Source of the DNA: Aplysia californica
Lineage: Eukaryota > Mollusca > Gastropoda > Aplysiida > Aplysiidae
Direction of reading: 5' to 3'
Length of the DNA stretch: 23,599 nt
NCBI RefSeq assembly: GCF_000002075.1
Contig: NW_004797815.1
Location: forward strand, 299,811 to 323,409
The notes below the pieces were generated by a model, which saw only the letters and a program-made list of their open reading frames with translations, was not told the DNA's origin and made no database searches. Positions 1-12,700 of the stretch are shown one piece after another. A program made the translations under genes and the position numbers. How positions within the stretch are numbered: position 1 is the stretch's first letter; each line of letters opens with the position of its first letter.

Positions 1-671
1 GTACACAACAGGTCACTAACAGTACAGCAAACTCTTAGTATACGCCCTACTCGTGTATAAGATCTAGTGATAGCACATGTACATACATGTATTTTGTTGA
101 ATTAAAAAAAAAAAGTGTCAGTAGTCAGTGTGCCCAACAGCTTTGCGACGCGTAAGTATAAAACCAGGAATTAAATATCAAGAGTCTAGCAAAATCTAAG
201 CTGAATTAATCGTTCTGTTTCCTTATATACATGCATGCTGAAAAGTAAAGGAGTAGATACGATGATATTTACAAAAAAAAGAGGAAGAAAAAATACGATG
301 CCCCTGTCGTTGTTGTTGCTTTCTAACCCGCGATATTCAAACTACTATGCACGTCTTGGTCTTGTTTACGCAAGAACATTTATCCGAGGACCAATCTGGG
401 CATCGATGTTCACAAGATCTAGTTTTGTTTTCTTTTGATCCCGAGCCCCGAATTTTGACCTGTGTCTAGGCTATTTATAGAATGAATCTCCGTCTTCTGG
501 GAAAACGCTTTCTTGACTTGAAAGGCTATTCATACTCTTCTGTAATTAACATAAAAGTAACAATGTGTTATGTTATGTAGGTCTGATTTCCCTTTTTGAT
601 CAAAGTTGTCTGGGTTGAGTTGTTCAAAGGGGCTTCATTGGTTTGTCACAAAGACTTAATGAGATCCACAA
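1..671. other. Upstream intergenic DNA, no gene seen
   Basis: AT-rich sequence 5' of PPP4R2. Short open frames here show no recognisable protein. The frame open from 596 is in phase with the PPP4R2 start codon, but it runs through the promoter motifs and has no counterpart in the family. A TATA-like string (taagtataaaa) near 152-162 is too far from the gene start to be assigned. Nothing else is supportable. Confidence 0.6.
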
Positions 672-745
672 GGTCGCCATTTTGTAACCGTACGTCACTT
701 CCTGGTCGCCATTATTCGTTCTCGACCTTCGTCGTAGCTGCTACG
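672..745 (+). promoter_or_regulatory. PPP4R2: Putative PPP4R2 core promoter / 5' UTR with YY1, CRE-like and ETS boxes
   Basis: Within 75 bp upstream of the start codon the sequence shows ggtcgccatttt (672-683; its complement AAAATGGCGACC is the YY1 consensus), tacgtcac (691-698, CRE-like), cacttcctgg (696-705; complement CCAGGAAGTG, an ETS/GABP-type site) and a second ggtcgccatt (704-713). The 10-mer ggtcgccatt therefore occurs twice in the same orientation, 32 bp apart, bracketing the CRE/ETS sites. No TATA box lies at a suitable distance. This is the usual layout of TATA-less housekeeping promoters, where YY1 sites often sit at or just after the transcription start. That transcription starts here is inference. 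Confidence 0.55.
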
Positions 746-782
746 ATGGAAAACCATGAGGATTATTTGGATGCATTGACTG
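746..782 (+). CDS. PPP4R2: PPP4R2 coding exon 1
   Basis: Encodes [12 protein letters not shown] plus the first base of the next codon. Donor is G|GTAAGT at 783. The length to the PVLDQ motif matches human PPP4R2, supporting this ATG over the in-frame ATG at 596. Intron 1 is only 94 bp (783-876). Confidence 0.9.
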
Positions 783-3700
783 GTAAGTTGTTTTTCCGAG
801 GATTATTTTGAGTCAGTATTGACTTCTTTTTTTGTTTTCTGTTGGCTTCAAATCTCTTTTGTTCCTTTGTTTTCAGCATATGCCAGAACTCCGGAGTCGG
901 ATGTTCCCCCAGTCCTGGACCAGTATTTGAACGGTGTGGCAAAGAATGGAGAGACGCTGTGAGTGGTTCTTTCGTTCAGATTGTGTTTGTCAATTCAATA
1001 AGTATAGATCTAGATCTAGATCTAGATCTAGATTTAGATCTAGAATCTAGTCTGCCCTTATTTAGATTTAATCTAGATCTAGATCTATAGTGTGTTAGAG
1101 AGTTATATATGGTACTTTGAATTGACGTTTAGATTAGTAGGCCGCCTTATCATTAGGCTAGAATCTATAAATTTAGATCTATTTTACTATTAGTTGATTA
1201 GATTAGTGATTTATATTGTCAATAGAATAGAAGAGAGAGTCTACTTTATTGAACAACAGTGGTTTTGTTTTATAATTTTAATTTTATAATTAAGATTTAG
1301 TTCGGGAGGACTTCCGTAATGAGCGACCACTATGAGTATGAGACAGAGTAGAATTTAGGGGTAGGACTAGGAGGGGTAAGAGTAAGGGTAGGGGTATGGC
1401 CAGTCAGTATGGGAAGGGGTATAGTATGGCCAGTTGAGTAGGGTTTGGGTTAGGATTAGGGTTAGATAAAGGCCTCTTCTTTATTGTTTGTTGGGGTGGT
1501 CGCTCGTTACGGAAGTCCTTCCTTTAGACTTTAGTTCTTCGGTATTTTTTTACTTTCCCTCCCGTCTCACACTTTTACTTTTAGCTGCTCTGCCAGTTGC
1601 CCATTTTCTACTAGAGTCTAGATCTAGATCTAGATCTAGATCTAGATCAAGATAGATTCTCCAGATCTCTAGATCTAAATATTGATGTGCTGAACACGAA
1701 TATCAACTTCATTTCCGTCGCAAATTAATAGTTTTTGAAAATCTGTTCTTAATTTTAAAAGTAGCCTACCATTATTCATTATTGTTATTATGTAGATCTA
1801 GATTAGTTCTGAACTAACTATATTATAGAGTCGGATACCAGTGAACTCGTCACACGGTCTCACGGTGAAGTTGTCACATACCTCCACTGATCTCGTCACA
1901 TAGAATCTAGGTTGGGGCAAATTCGGCCATGGGGCAACTTCAACGCCGCCTCAACCTAGACTTGGCTTTTGCGTATTATTTTACCCGTGTGTCGTTACAT
2001 ATTTGATTCTCTAAAAATAAAATCTGTGCTTCCTAAGCTTCCACTTGTTTCAAGTTGTTTCTATTTTTAGTCAAAAAGCTCCAGAAAACTCAGTCTCCTC
2101 ATACTTTTCACTCTAAAAAGCTGGTGCAAATTCGACAGGGCGAAAAGGGGCAATTTCGACAGGGGGTGAAGCAAAAGTTAGGCCTTCTATCAGATTAAAT
2201 AATTCGAAGAGAAAAAAAGCTCAGAAAAGGAGGACAGACCACGGTAAATTTATAGAAAAGGCTCAAACCCATTTTTTACGCTAGACTCTACCCTTTTTTT
2301 TTTACTCGACTTCCGTTTTTGTTTCCGATTGTGTACATAGATTTATTTATGTACCGTATACATTTATTTGTAAGGCATTAGGTCAGGACCACTTCTCCCG
2401 AAGAGAACCGTTCACTGTTATTTATCATTTGGATACTTTTTTCCGGTAAACTCGCCGCACGTTTTTCAGCTGTGACGACTTCACCGTATGACGAGTTCAC
2501 TGGTTCCCATAGAGTCTATTATATCAGACTATTAGCATATAAAAAGCACCTCTGACACTAGTCTCGTATGACGCGAGTTTTTCAACAGATTTTGTATTTT
2601 CACTTTTAAACTTTTACGCCAGTGCTTAAAGACAACATTCACCATATTGTCTCATTCAATCACTGTCTACTAGAGTCTAGTCCAGACTAGATCTAGTACT
2701 AGACTACTGAAACGGTTCAGACTCGTGGTTGAATTGCACCTACCCAATAGTAGATCTATAGATCTAGATCTAGTACAGATTACACTGGAAAATTAGTACA
2801 GTACACTGTACAGAGTATAGGCATGGGCCCAGTTTAAAGTCATGGAATTCTGTGAACAAGATTACAACCACTGGAGAACAGGGGGCATGGGCAGTACACA
2901 TTGATATGCCTTACTTATAATGATCATGTTATCATTATGTTATGATTATATTTTATGAGTTGGGTCTAGCTATAGATTTTATTATCACTCTACTCTCGTC
3001 TCATGCTGAGTTTTTTCAGCACTTTTAAAATAATTTTTACCCGTTTCTCATGAATTTCGACTTTATATCTCTTTTTTAAATTATTAGTTTTTGAATTATT
3101 TGATGTCTTGTTTGAATCTTTTCAATTCACAAGTAAGCCTAATTGCATAACAAATATTTATTAAAAATTAATTTAGGGTAGAAGAAATTTTTATTGGGTT
3201 GGGGGGGGGGGGGGGGGTCGGGTGCAGGGCATTCCCCTGTTTTTACCCAAGATTTGATGTTTTGTAGAATTAGGGTTGAGATAAATCTTCAAAACCCATT
3301 TATTGGCGATGGTTTTAGTGGACCTAAATGTGTGTTCGACAGTTAAAGAAATTTACTTGGCCCCTGAAAGTACTGACTCTGCTTGTGGGAGTGATATGTA
3401 GAAATTAACAAAGAGACTAGAGATTAATGTTACAACCTGTCTGTTAACTCACAACCAGTGGGTGCAACAGTCCAGGGGTGAAAAAAAAGTACAACCTGAA
3501 TATGGGATACTTGTTCTTCAAACAGTTATTCAGACGAAAACTAAGTGGAAGCGCTTTACTTTTTCCTTGAATTTTAAGTAAAACTGGCTTGGTGAACATA
3601 AAATTTTAGGGGTAGGGACTTGAACCATGCGCTGGAAGGAAGCAAATTTACTTTTATATGCACGTTAGCTGTCACCGGAATTTTTCCCCCCCTGAGAAAA

Positions 3701-6700
3701 TAACACTTTGGCATTCATTTAATTTAATTTAATGTGTATTCATTTGTCTCTTTAGTAAAGTTTTTCAACTCTTTTCTTGTCAATGGTTCTAAGTTTTGTT
3801 TGAAAGTGAGAAGTGCAAAACATTTATTAGGAGATACATTAAATAATCAGCAGTGTCTACAGTAATAAATATTGAACAATTTTTATGTTTTTTGTACATC
3901 TTCCCCCAACCTTCTCTAGCTTTCAGTGGCCTCTACTGAAACCCCTGATCGTAGGTAAAATGGAACAGGTCATCCGTGAGTTGCGTCAAGGTTTGAGTAC
4001 TGAGAGTATCCCGCCAAGACCTAATGTGGAAAATGTCCGATTTGATGTTATGCACGCAAGAATTATGGATGCCCTGCATAAATTTAATGGGTAAGATTTA
4101 TTTTTGTTCTTGTTCACCCACAACTTGTATTTTTTAGAGGTACAGATAACCTGCTTTTATGTTTTTCTGTTGCCTCCTACCTTTGAATTTAACTGTTTTA
4201 CTTATCAATTAGTTCTTCTTATTAATTATAGATTAAATTTCACTTCAATTGTCAACTTGTCTCTTGTGTCTCATGATGGATATTTGGCAATAAAAATGTT
4301 TCTTCGCACTTGGTTTCTGCAATCCAAGCACATTCTGTAGACAGACACCAAGTTCAGATTTTTTTTCCTCTAAATTAACATCCGTTACATTTTGAGATAT
4401 ATGGTGAGGACAAAAGAGGTGTTCAATTTGATTTAAAAAAATTAAAAACTTTGTTTTTCCCGACAAGAGTTCTTTGCTGCATTACAAACTTCCATGTGTT
4501 TCACTTCAGATTGGTTGGAAACAAATTATCATATTCAGTCGAACCTGTGTAAGACAGCCACCCATTTTTGAGGAGAACAGTGGCCGTCTTAGACAGGTGG
4601 CTATCTTAGGCAGGACTGATCAAAATGAAGAAAACAAACCATTCCCTTCTGAGGTCCTGACCGGAGGTGGTCGCAGGCTTAGGACTGCCGTAAGGCTAAT
4701 TAAAAATTTTTTTTTTCTTTTTGTAGGGGTTGGGGATAGGAAAACCTTTGGTTTTTGTTTGTTGTTGTTTTTTTCCTTTGTTAGTTTTTTTTTTTTTTCT
4801 TTGAAGCATATCACAGGACAATGTGCAGTGCAAGGGTAAAGCAAAACGAAATGTCACTGTGTCAGGCAAAGAAGACCGAGTGCCATGATAAAACAAACAA
4901 ATGGGTCGCCACCACTCGGCAAATGAGCGACACTTCTGCTTCAAGTGAATGTTGACGTCCATTGTTACGGACTGGGTAGACAGAGCGACTACCCATCTCA
5001 CTTATGTGTGTGTACAAGTTGTGGGCAGGGCGTATAGATCAGGATGGATCACACGCCTTCCTCACCAGCGGCTGAAAATTTGTTACTGACTCTGACTGGT
5101 CAACTTGGGTAAAAGTGGCCGAGGGACTTCCACGACATGATTGGCTCACTCATTGGAGGGACAAACAATAACGACAGGTGCATAGATTATGACGGCTGGT
5201 CTACAGCATCAGTATCAGGGGCCGATAAATATATATAATTTATGACATAAGGTCTGGCCATGAGAGATTTGCATGGCCATCTTAGTTTTTTTGGGTTGCT
5301 GGTTGATAAAATATAGTGGCGGTAGCGGCATTGGATAGGTTATCATTTTACACTGCTGTCATTAAATAGGAAAAAAACACTAGGAGGGAAATGGAAATTG
5401 GCGACTTGTACAGGTGGCCGTCACGGCAGGTTCGACTGTATATTATTTATATCTTATTATTTCCATGGTTGAGCAACTCTTCGACCACATTTCTGTTTTG
5501 GTCTTCTTCATGGTGAAAATTATTTCAAAGTCAAATGTTTTGTATGTTCTTACAACCTGTTTGAGTCTGCCCAAATGTAGAGGCACTGATTTCTTTTTCT
5601 ACTGTCAGAGTCAGTGTAATGAGGCTTGTTTTTCTTGATGAAAATGTGAGGCTCTCGTGGTATTGTTTTCTTCAGACCCGGAGTGCCTTGAGCAATGAAA
5701 AAGAAAATGTGATAAATTTTATCGTAACATTAATTCATTTCTAATAAGTTCTGATACCTGCTTGGATTCTGACACAAGTAAAGCAGTAAAACCCTGGGTA
5801 TGAGAGTTGTTACCCTGGCCAAATTAGCATTAAGCATTGACTTTGTCTTTCACTTTGTGTGAAATTCTTATAGCAGTTTAAAATTAATTGAAATTATACA
5901 TGTAATATACTGTTTGGTGTTATAATTATGGGTTTTTGTTGTTGCTTTTGTAGAATAAGAATTTGCCTCACCTATGGCTGTAGTGCAATATTGAATTTAT
6001 TTGAACCTCTTTTTTTTTTCTTTTTTTTGAATTCAGGGCACCCTTTACGATCCAGCGTCTGTGTGAACTCTTGGTTGACCCAAAGCGACATTATAAGCGG
6101 AGTGACAAATTCATGAGAGGACTGGAAAAGGTTTCCTATTTTATGTTATTTTTATCACCATTCTCTTTGTATTTTAATGCTGTGCTGTCAGCTTATTTGA
6201 GGCTGTTTGTGGGTGGATGTCATAATGTGTGCTAACAGGTAGTTTTGTTTTAGTATTTTTTTCTTTAAGTTCCCCGTTTTCTGATAGCATAGAAATTAGA
6301 TTGTTGAACTACTCGAATTTGAAGCTAATAGCGTAGGAATTGAGATTCTTGAGCTTGGGACTGAAAATGCTCAACAGACATTAATTTTAATTTAGGTGTA
6401 AATCAAAACCTTTAGAGGTATGAATTTCAGGGATGCCTTTTTTTTCCTTTTTTTTGTGTCTGTTATGTGTGTTATTTTCTCTGAAATTGTTTTGCAAAAC
6501 AGTTATTTAGAGTCTCAGCATTTGTTTTCTGTTTAGCCTTATACAGTAGTCTCCGCCTAAGATCCCGGTGCATGGGAGCAAGGAAATGCGGGATCTTAGG
6601 CGAACTGGGATCTTAACCGATGAACCCAGGGAAGAATCTATGGTGACCCATGTTAAGGCTCACAATCGGTAAAATGGTCTCCGTCCACTCTACAATGAAC

Positions 6701-9700
6701 TGACGTGACCGCTTGGTGGGTTTATGACGTATGGCGAGCAAAGAGTGGTTAACCTTGATGACCTATCACGGTGCATAGTGGCACGAGGCATGCCATTTTC
6801 ACTTATTATCCTATTATGAGTCTCAAGATCTACGCTTATCCAGCTGAGACAAAAATTTTAATTCCTCTTTACCTGTCAAAAATGTATAGCTTTCCATCTC
6901 TGACCGAGTCCCCCCTTCCAAACCACCTTTGTCGTTACACACCATTACGTTGTGAACCCACCAATTAAAATTCAGTCTGTCTCGAAAATTCGGGAGTAGA
7001 GACAACTGCTGCAATGGTCAAGGAAGAGTTCACAGTTCGATGTGATCCTGCCTGGAGCGAACGTGTAGGCCCTACCCACCCAGCGAGTGATGTAAGTTTA
7101 GGTGGCGAGCTCAGGTGTGAGTGCAATGCGTGGGGAAAACAAACGTGTCGGTCAGTTCACACCCCGGTGTGATCCCGTCTGGGGCAAACATTGTATCGCT
7201 TCATCGAGTTTTACAACGTGTATGTAATCACTTTCACGATAGTGGTTGATCTTTGACGCGACGGACAGTTTATGGATCTCAACTTTTCACTCTAGGTTGA
7301 TCGGCTGTGCCCGCCCGGGGTTTTGTTTAGCAAATTATGATCTGAAATGCGGGATCTTAGCCGAATGTAGACCATCAGAGCGGGATCTTAGGGGTGACTT
7401 TTGTATAGTAAAAATTCTGTTTTCCTAAAACAACGGGATCTTAAGCGAACCGGGATCGTAAGCGGCGGGATCTTAGACGGAGACTACTGTATCAGCAGTG
7501 TCTTGCAACTTTTTTGCTTGTGTGCAGCTTTGTAAATTTCCAGTTAATTTAACAGAACCCCAGTTTCATTTTTGGGATTTGTAAGGTTTTGTATTTTTAG
7601 TGTGCATCAACTATGGTTTCATTTTTTAATCCGATCACAAAGCTTCACAGCAAGAAGTTTGAGTTCTTACAATTCTGCATTGTTTATTTACTGTGGTACG
7701 TAGAAATTTTTCAAATTTTGTAATGCCTTTTATTTCTCAGAATGTTCTGGTTGTCAGTACTGTTGACCCTTTTGGAAGGTAGGTTGTTTTTTTTTCTTGC
7801 TTGAGATTCTACTTATTGTTGAGTGATGAACTTTGTTGCTGCTTCTCCTTCTTTGCTAGACTTCTAGATTCTTTAAAAGCTTAAAGAATCCTTTTTTTAC
7901 AAACTAAATTGAGGATGACGGCATCCAGACTACCAACACATTTCAAATAATTGCTCTATGACATTGAGGTATCCTGGGATGATTCCTTTCCAGCATGCAC
8001 ATTTTTGTTGTTGTTTTTTTCAGTCTTGGAGACAAACAGTGGCACTATATAGTGGTATCAATTGTAATTTCTCATTTCAAAGAGATTAGTTTAAGCTACT
8101 GTCGTCTCAGTAGCCATTTCGTCCTGTAAAAATGTAACAGGGGTTATTGCAGGTGAACGGGCATAGGAAAAGGTTTTCATCTGCATTTTGAGTATTGCAA
8201 AGATTTTCATGTTCTTGAAGCGGGCGTTGCAATTGTATGGAAACTTAAACTTCTAGAGATCACTGAGTGATATTAAATATGTGTTACAGAAATTGTACAT
8301 GTTGAACTCTCATGTCACTTTTTCAAATAAGACTAATATCATTGCTCTATTATTTTAGATTTAAGATTAGTTTGTGCTGAGTGTTGTTACTTTTGATCTT
8401 TTTAGGTCTACTGCAAATCATCCTTGATGAAGAAAATAAAAATGACCACATTTGTGTCTGTTTGTGTTCTATTTACCACCTTTCCTTTCCTGGAATATTT
8501 TGTCGCTGAAATGAACGCAATTTAGGTTTTTAAATTTTGCTGAACAAGTTTCTCAAGTCTTGGCTTTTTCTTTGGGTTTGTCATGAGGGTGACAAGTATG
8601 TGATTATATAACGTGGTGTAAGTACGCTTTTGTTTATTCAATGTTACTAGTTATTATTAAATTTTTTAACTGTAAACAATATATTTTCTGACAGGAAGTG
8701 ATGCATGCAAAGTTGTGTGTATAGGAAAACGGTGGAGTGGATTTTTTCTGCCTTCTTTTGATTGCCATTGTGTTTGTGAACGGTGCAAACTAAGACATGG
8801 GGGTGTTGAAGCAGTTTTGTTGATGAAGTTGTTTCCTTTATTGCTGAAAACATTCTTGTTTTTTTCTTCCTTTTTTGTAGGAAAGTTGTTTCAGAGTCAT
8901 CCAATAAACCCCTTGTCAATGGCATGGATATCAATGGCTCTCCATTCTCCACAAGGGATCCCCACACTAGTACCCCTTTGCCCCCAGTTCCAGGATGGGT
9001 CACATCAACGGTTGCCATGGCATCACGCTCTCAAAATAGCCCCTCCCAGGACTCTTCAGATCACCCACGGCCAACTTCACAGGTAAACATAGTGTGCTGT
9101 TATCGATCATTTATTTGACTAATTTTTCTGCTTCTTTGTTCAAAAGCATTAATTAGTATTCTAAACTAATGCTCACAAATGGCATTGTGATGGCTGAATG
9201 AGTGAAAATGTCAAAATAAAATCAGTCCTGTTCACTTTTTTATGTGGTATGTATACAGTTTTGACGTATGGTTTTGGCTCTCTTTGATGTGATTTTTTTT
9301 TCTTCCCAAAGGCTTATTATAGACTTATAGTTTGTTTCATTTAGTATGCCGGAATGTGCATATTTAATACTGTCATCTTCAATTCTCTGAATGGGGCCAC
9401 TGTATAATCTGAAATTCACTAATTGTAGCACATATGGTGATGGGCAGTGTTCCATCATTTATGGTTAAGAATAATTGAACAAGGGGTTGTGGGTAGTTTT
9501 TCACTGTCTGTGGTGAGTTTAATGTTGTCATTAAAAGGATTGATTAGATTATTATGCTATATTTCTACAGGTTTCTTTGCCGGAGGCAGGAATCACATCC
9601 AATGGCGTTTCTGGTGGCCTGGTCAGTTCTCTCTATGCTGACCAGGGGGAGCAGCCGCTATCAGTACATGCAGAGGAAGTTGTTGAAGAAACAGTAGTAA

Positions 9701-12700
9701 GTGTGATATTTTTCACCTATCTAGTTCAACCAGGAGAGTTGATGTGGAATAATCATGGGTCCGATAAGCACAGTATAAAAAAAGCACTCAAAATGCTGTC
9801 ACTAAGAATACTGTCTGCCATAAGAAGAAAAAAAAAAAATAATTGGCCTTGCAGTAGTTTTAAGCTTTTAAGCACTTCCGTTTGGGGCCTCAGAAAGGAC
9901 ACTTTTCTCTTGGTCAATGGGTGGCGTCTTAACCAATTTCGACAATGCAAAAAGTTTCTTGAGACGAGAAATTGAATAATTAGGGCATACACGGACCAGC
10001 AGGATTGGTCAGTTAGATTCTTGAATAATTTTTTTCAGCTAACATCCTGCTTTTTTCTGTCTCTCGAGTTAGGGGTCACTGTACCAGTGAGGGTACTATG
10101 TTTTGTTTTTTGTTTTTTCCAACCATTAGGTCACCATGGACACCAATGAGGTAGCTAATGTTGCCACAGACGCGGGAGAAAGCTTGGCAGAGGAAGAAGA
10201 GGAGGATGAAGAAATGGGAGGGGAAGACACCAACGCATCATCATCGTCGTCATCTTCTTCATCTTCTTCTGAGGAATTATCAGCAACAGAAACAAGTAAG
10301 TGTTTTCTTTTGAGGACAGGGATTCGTTTTTCACATTGCTATGCTGTTGTTTTCTTTTGGTGGGAATCTGGCAGATATTCTTCTAAGTCTTCAATGTGGG
10401 TGGTTGGCGGGTGCTCTGGTGTGGTTTGCTTCTTCTTTCCTATCAAACATCTATCGTCCTTATCTCCCCTTCTTTTTTATGTTTGTTACTCTCTTGTAAC
10501 ACCTCTGTCTTCTGGCGCTCATATGACCTTATGCAGTTGCGGGCACCGTAAAACCCTCTACTTTAAAAAAAAAAAGTCTTTAATTGACTCGCTGCCGCGC
10601 CCAAAGTGTTTCAGGAAAAATCGATAAAATGGGTACCTTACTGCCATGACCACAAATCCTCGGTTTCGAATGTCCCATTTATTTTCAACTAGTACCTGGT
10701 GTGTTTTGGGGCTGGTGTTTACGGACATGTAACGGCTGTCCTTTATGAGCCTGTTGAACATTGTTCCATCCCTTGATAACTGAAGGAAATCAAAATTTTT
10801 TTCCCCTGGAGGACCACATACAAAAAAATGCTTGTACAGCATGTGCTCAGGGCTTCACTTTCTGGATTGTTATAAAAACAAATGTTGAAGGCCGGCAGCT
10901 CCTATTTCACTGTATGAGCTGTTCAGATGGAGTTGTCTCAACATAGCACATCTGAAACATTTTAAGTTCTTGTCAATTGAAAATGAGGCTTTGTGAAAGC
11001 GACAATGTGATTTCACTTTAAGACAGTTAATGTCAGAGAGCTGGACCAAGTGCTACTCAGGTACATATTTCTTTCAGGCATTTCACTGATGGTGCTGTTA
11101 AAGTAAAAATGTTTGTATCAAAATTGAAGTGTTTTATAAAATTGTTTTAGATTTGGAATTACAGTCGAACCTGTGTAAGACGGAATCGCAAGGGAGCCAA
11201 AAAAATTCCGTCTTAGAAATTTTCCGTCTTAGACAGGGGAATTTAGTGTGGAGATGGGTGGTTCAAAGGCCCAGCCGGTGGGATCAAGGATCGCCTGTCC
11301 GGTCGGCAAGCAGTCAAAACTTCACCCCTTTCAGCTGCTATCTTCTCTGATTATGACATGCGTCAGTCTCATTTAACCAATTGCCACCAGTGCTTGCATT
11401 TCTTATGACCACTGTTCGACCCAATAAAAACAGAAACGTTTGAACATCTCCTTTGCTTCCTCCCTTAGCCCCACCCATCAGTGCTGAGCAGGCATAAAAC
11501 CTTCGGAAGGGAGAGGATTTTTCTTTCCATTTCCGCGTTGGACAGGTTTTCGTTTAATACTGGTAATTAAAGAGGAATATATCAAGGGGGGAGCAGGGAG
11601 ATTCCGTTTAAGACAGGTTCCCGTTTTACACAGGTTTCCGTTAAGGCAGGTTTGACTTTAGATTATATAATTTTGTAGGTGTTGATGATTATCTCATCAT
11701 CACTTCAGAGAGCAGACTTCTTTTTTTAGCAAGACATTGTTTGCATTTGATGTAAAGAACAAAAATGTCAAGGTTTGAACTGAGGTAATAGGCTGTGATT
11801 TATAAAGAAAAACATCTGCAACATACCAAAATGAACTACCCCTTAATTTTCTTCCTATTCCTTTTTTTTAAAGGTGAAAATGGTGCTCCAGCCCTCAGTC
11901 CAAAGGTGAGCTCCTCTACTGAGTCACCACCACAGAGTCGACCATGGGCGGCCATCGCTGACGAGGGAGAGAACGAAAAACTCACAGAGGGCGAAAGTCC
12001 TTCAAAGAAGAGTCGCACTGCCACAAGTCCAGATGCTTCTGACACCCGTGAGTCACAGGAGAATTCAGACTCTTCCTCCTCCACATCGCCACCTCAGTCT
12101 TCACCACCATCGTCAAAACTAGATGAGGTCTCCTCCCCATCCTCTGTGAAGCAGGACTCTAGCCAGGGCCAGCCAGCAGCAGCGGGCGCAGCACTGTCCT
12201 GGCAGTCGATCAGCACCAGCCCCGACGTTGCCGACCCGCCCGAGGCTTCAGGGTCCACCTGCACGTGCAGCACCAATGTTCCTACACAAGCCTCTTCAGA
12301 GGACAGTTTTGGCTTCGACACAGTCACGACTTCTTCCTCCACGGTGGCTGAGGAGGAGACTGTGACAGACTCCACAACAGGCGAGACACCCGATGCGGTG
12401 GAAGAAAGCGTCGGCTCTGATAATGCCAACGAGTCGGAAGCTACATTAAGTACTTCATCATCTTCATCGTCATCATCTTCATCATTGTCTGAAAGTAAGA
12501 ACACGTCGGGACCTGAGTCCTTGGTGTCTTCAGCCCCAGCCTCTGACGAGGGGCAGGTATGTAGCAGTCCACCAAAGTCTGATCCGAGTGTGTGTGAAAC
12601 TGTGTGCTCAACTGAAGCAGTAGCCTCATCCACTGACACCCCATTGACTGCCTACAGTAGCAGCAGCAGTAGCAGTAGTGCCCAGAGCAGCATGGAGTGC

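Larger units (their letters stand above)
959..3919 (+). other. PPP4R2: PPP4R2 intron 2 (2961 bp), repeat-bearing
   Basis: Holds blocks of (AGATCT)n, a 219-bp MITE (1304-1522), a 676-bp element with 8-bp target duplication (1833-2508) and a 17-G run (3201-3217). Nothing coding or conserved is recognisable from 2776 to 3919 apart from the G run. Confidence 0.85.
10296..11873 (+). other. PPP4R2: PPP4R2 intron 8
   Basis: Contains a SINE-like 3' fragment (about 10460-10575) and a pogo-like MITE of family A (11162-11658). The remainder (10576-11159, 11661-11873) shows nothing recognisable. Confidence 0.85.

Noticed and set aside
596-745. In-frame upstream extension of PPP4R2 from an ATG at 596
   Set aside because: The family starts about 26 residues before the PVLDQ motif, which fits ATG 746. 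The extension would translate through the YY1/ETS promoter block and has no similarity to known PPP4R2.
842-1090. Open frame with Leu-Asp repeats
   Set aside because: Reads through exon 2 in the wrong frame and then the AGATCT microsatellite; no coding meaning.
1441-1470. Interstitial telomeric repeat
   Set aside because: Only two or three loose TTAGGG-like words inside a delimited MITE; no array.
3920-3926. Alternative acceptor ctttcag for exon 3
   Set aside because: Using it shifts the reading frame and loses the FQW residues that align with human IQW.
4474-4839. 121-aa open frame in intron 3
   Set aside because: Lies across the left end of a MITE and a T-rich run; translation is low-complexity and unrelated to any transposase.
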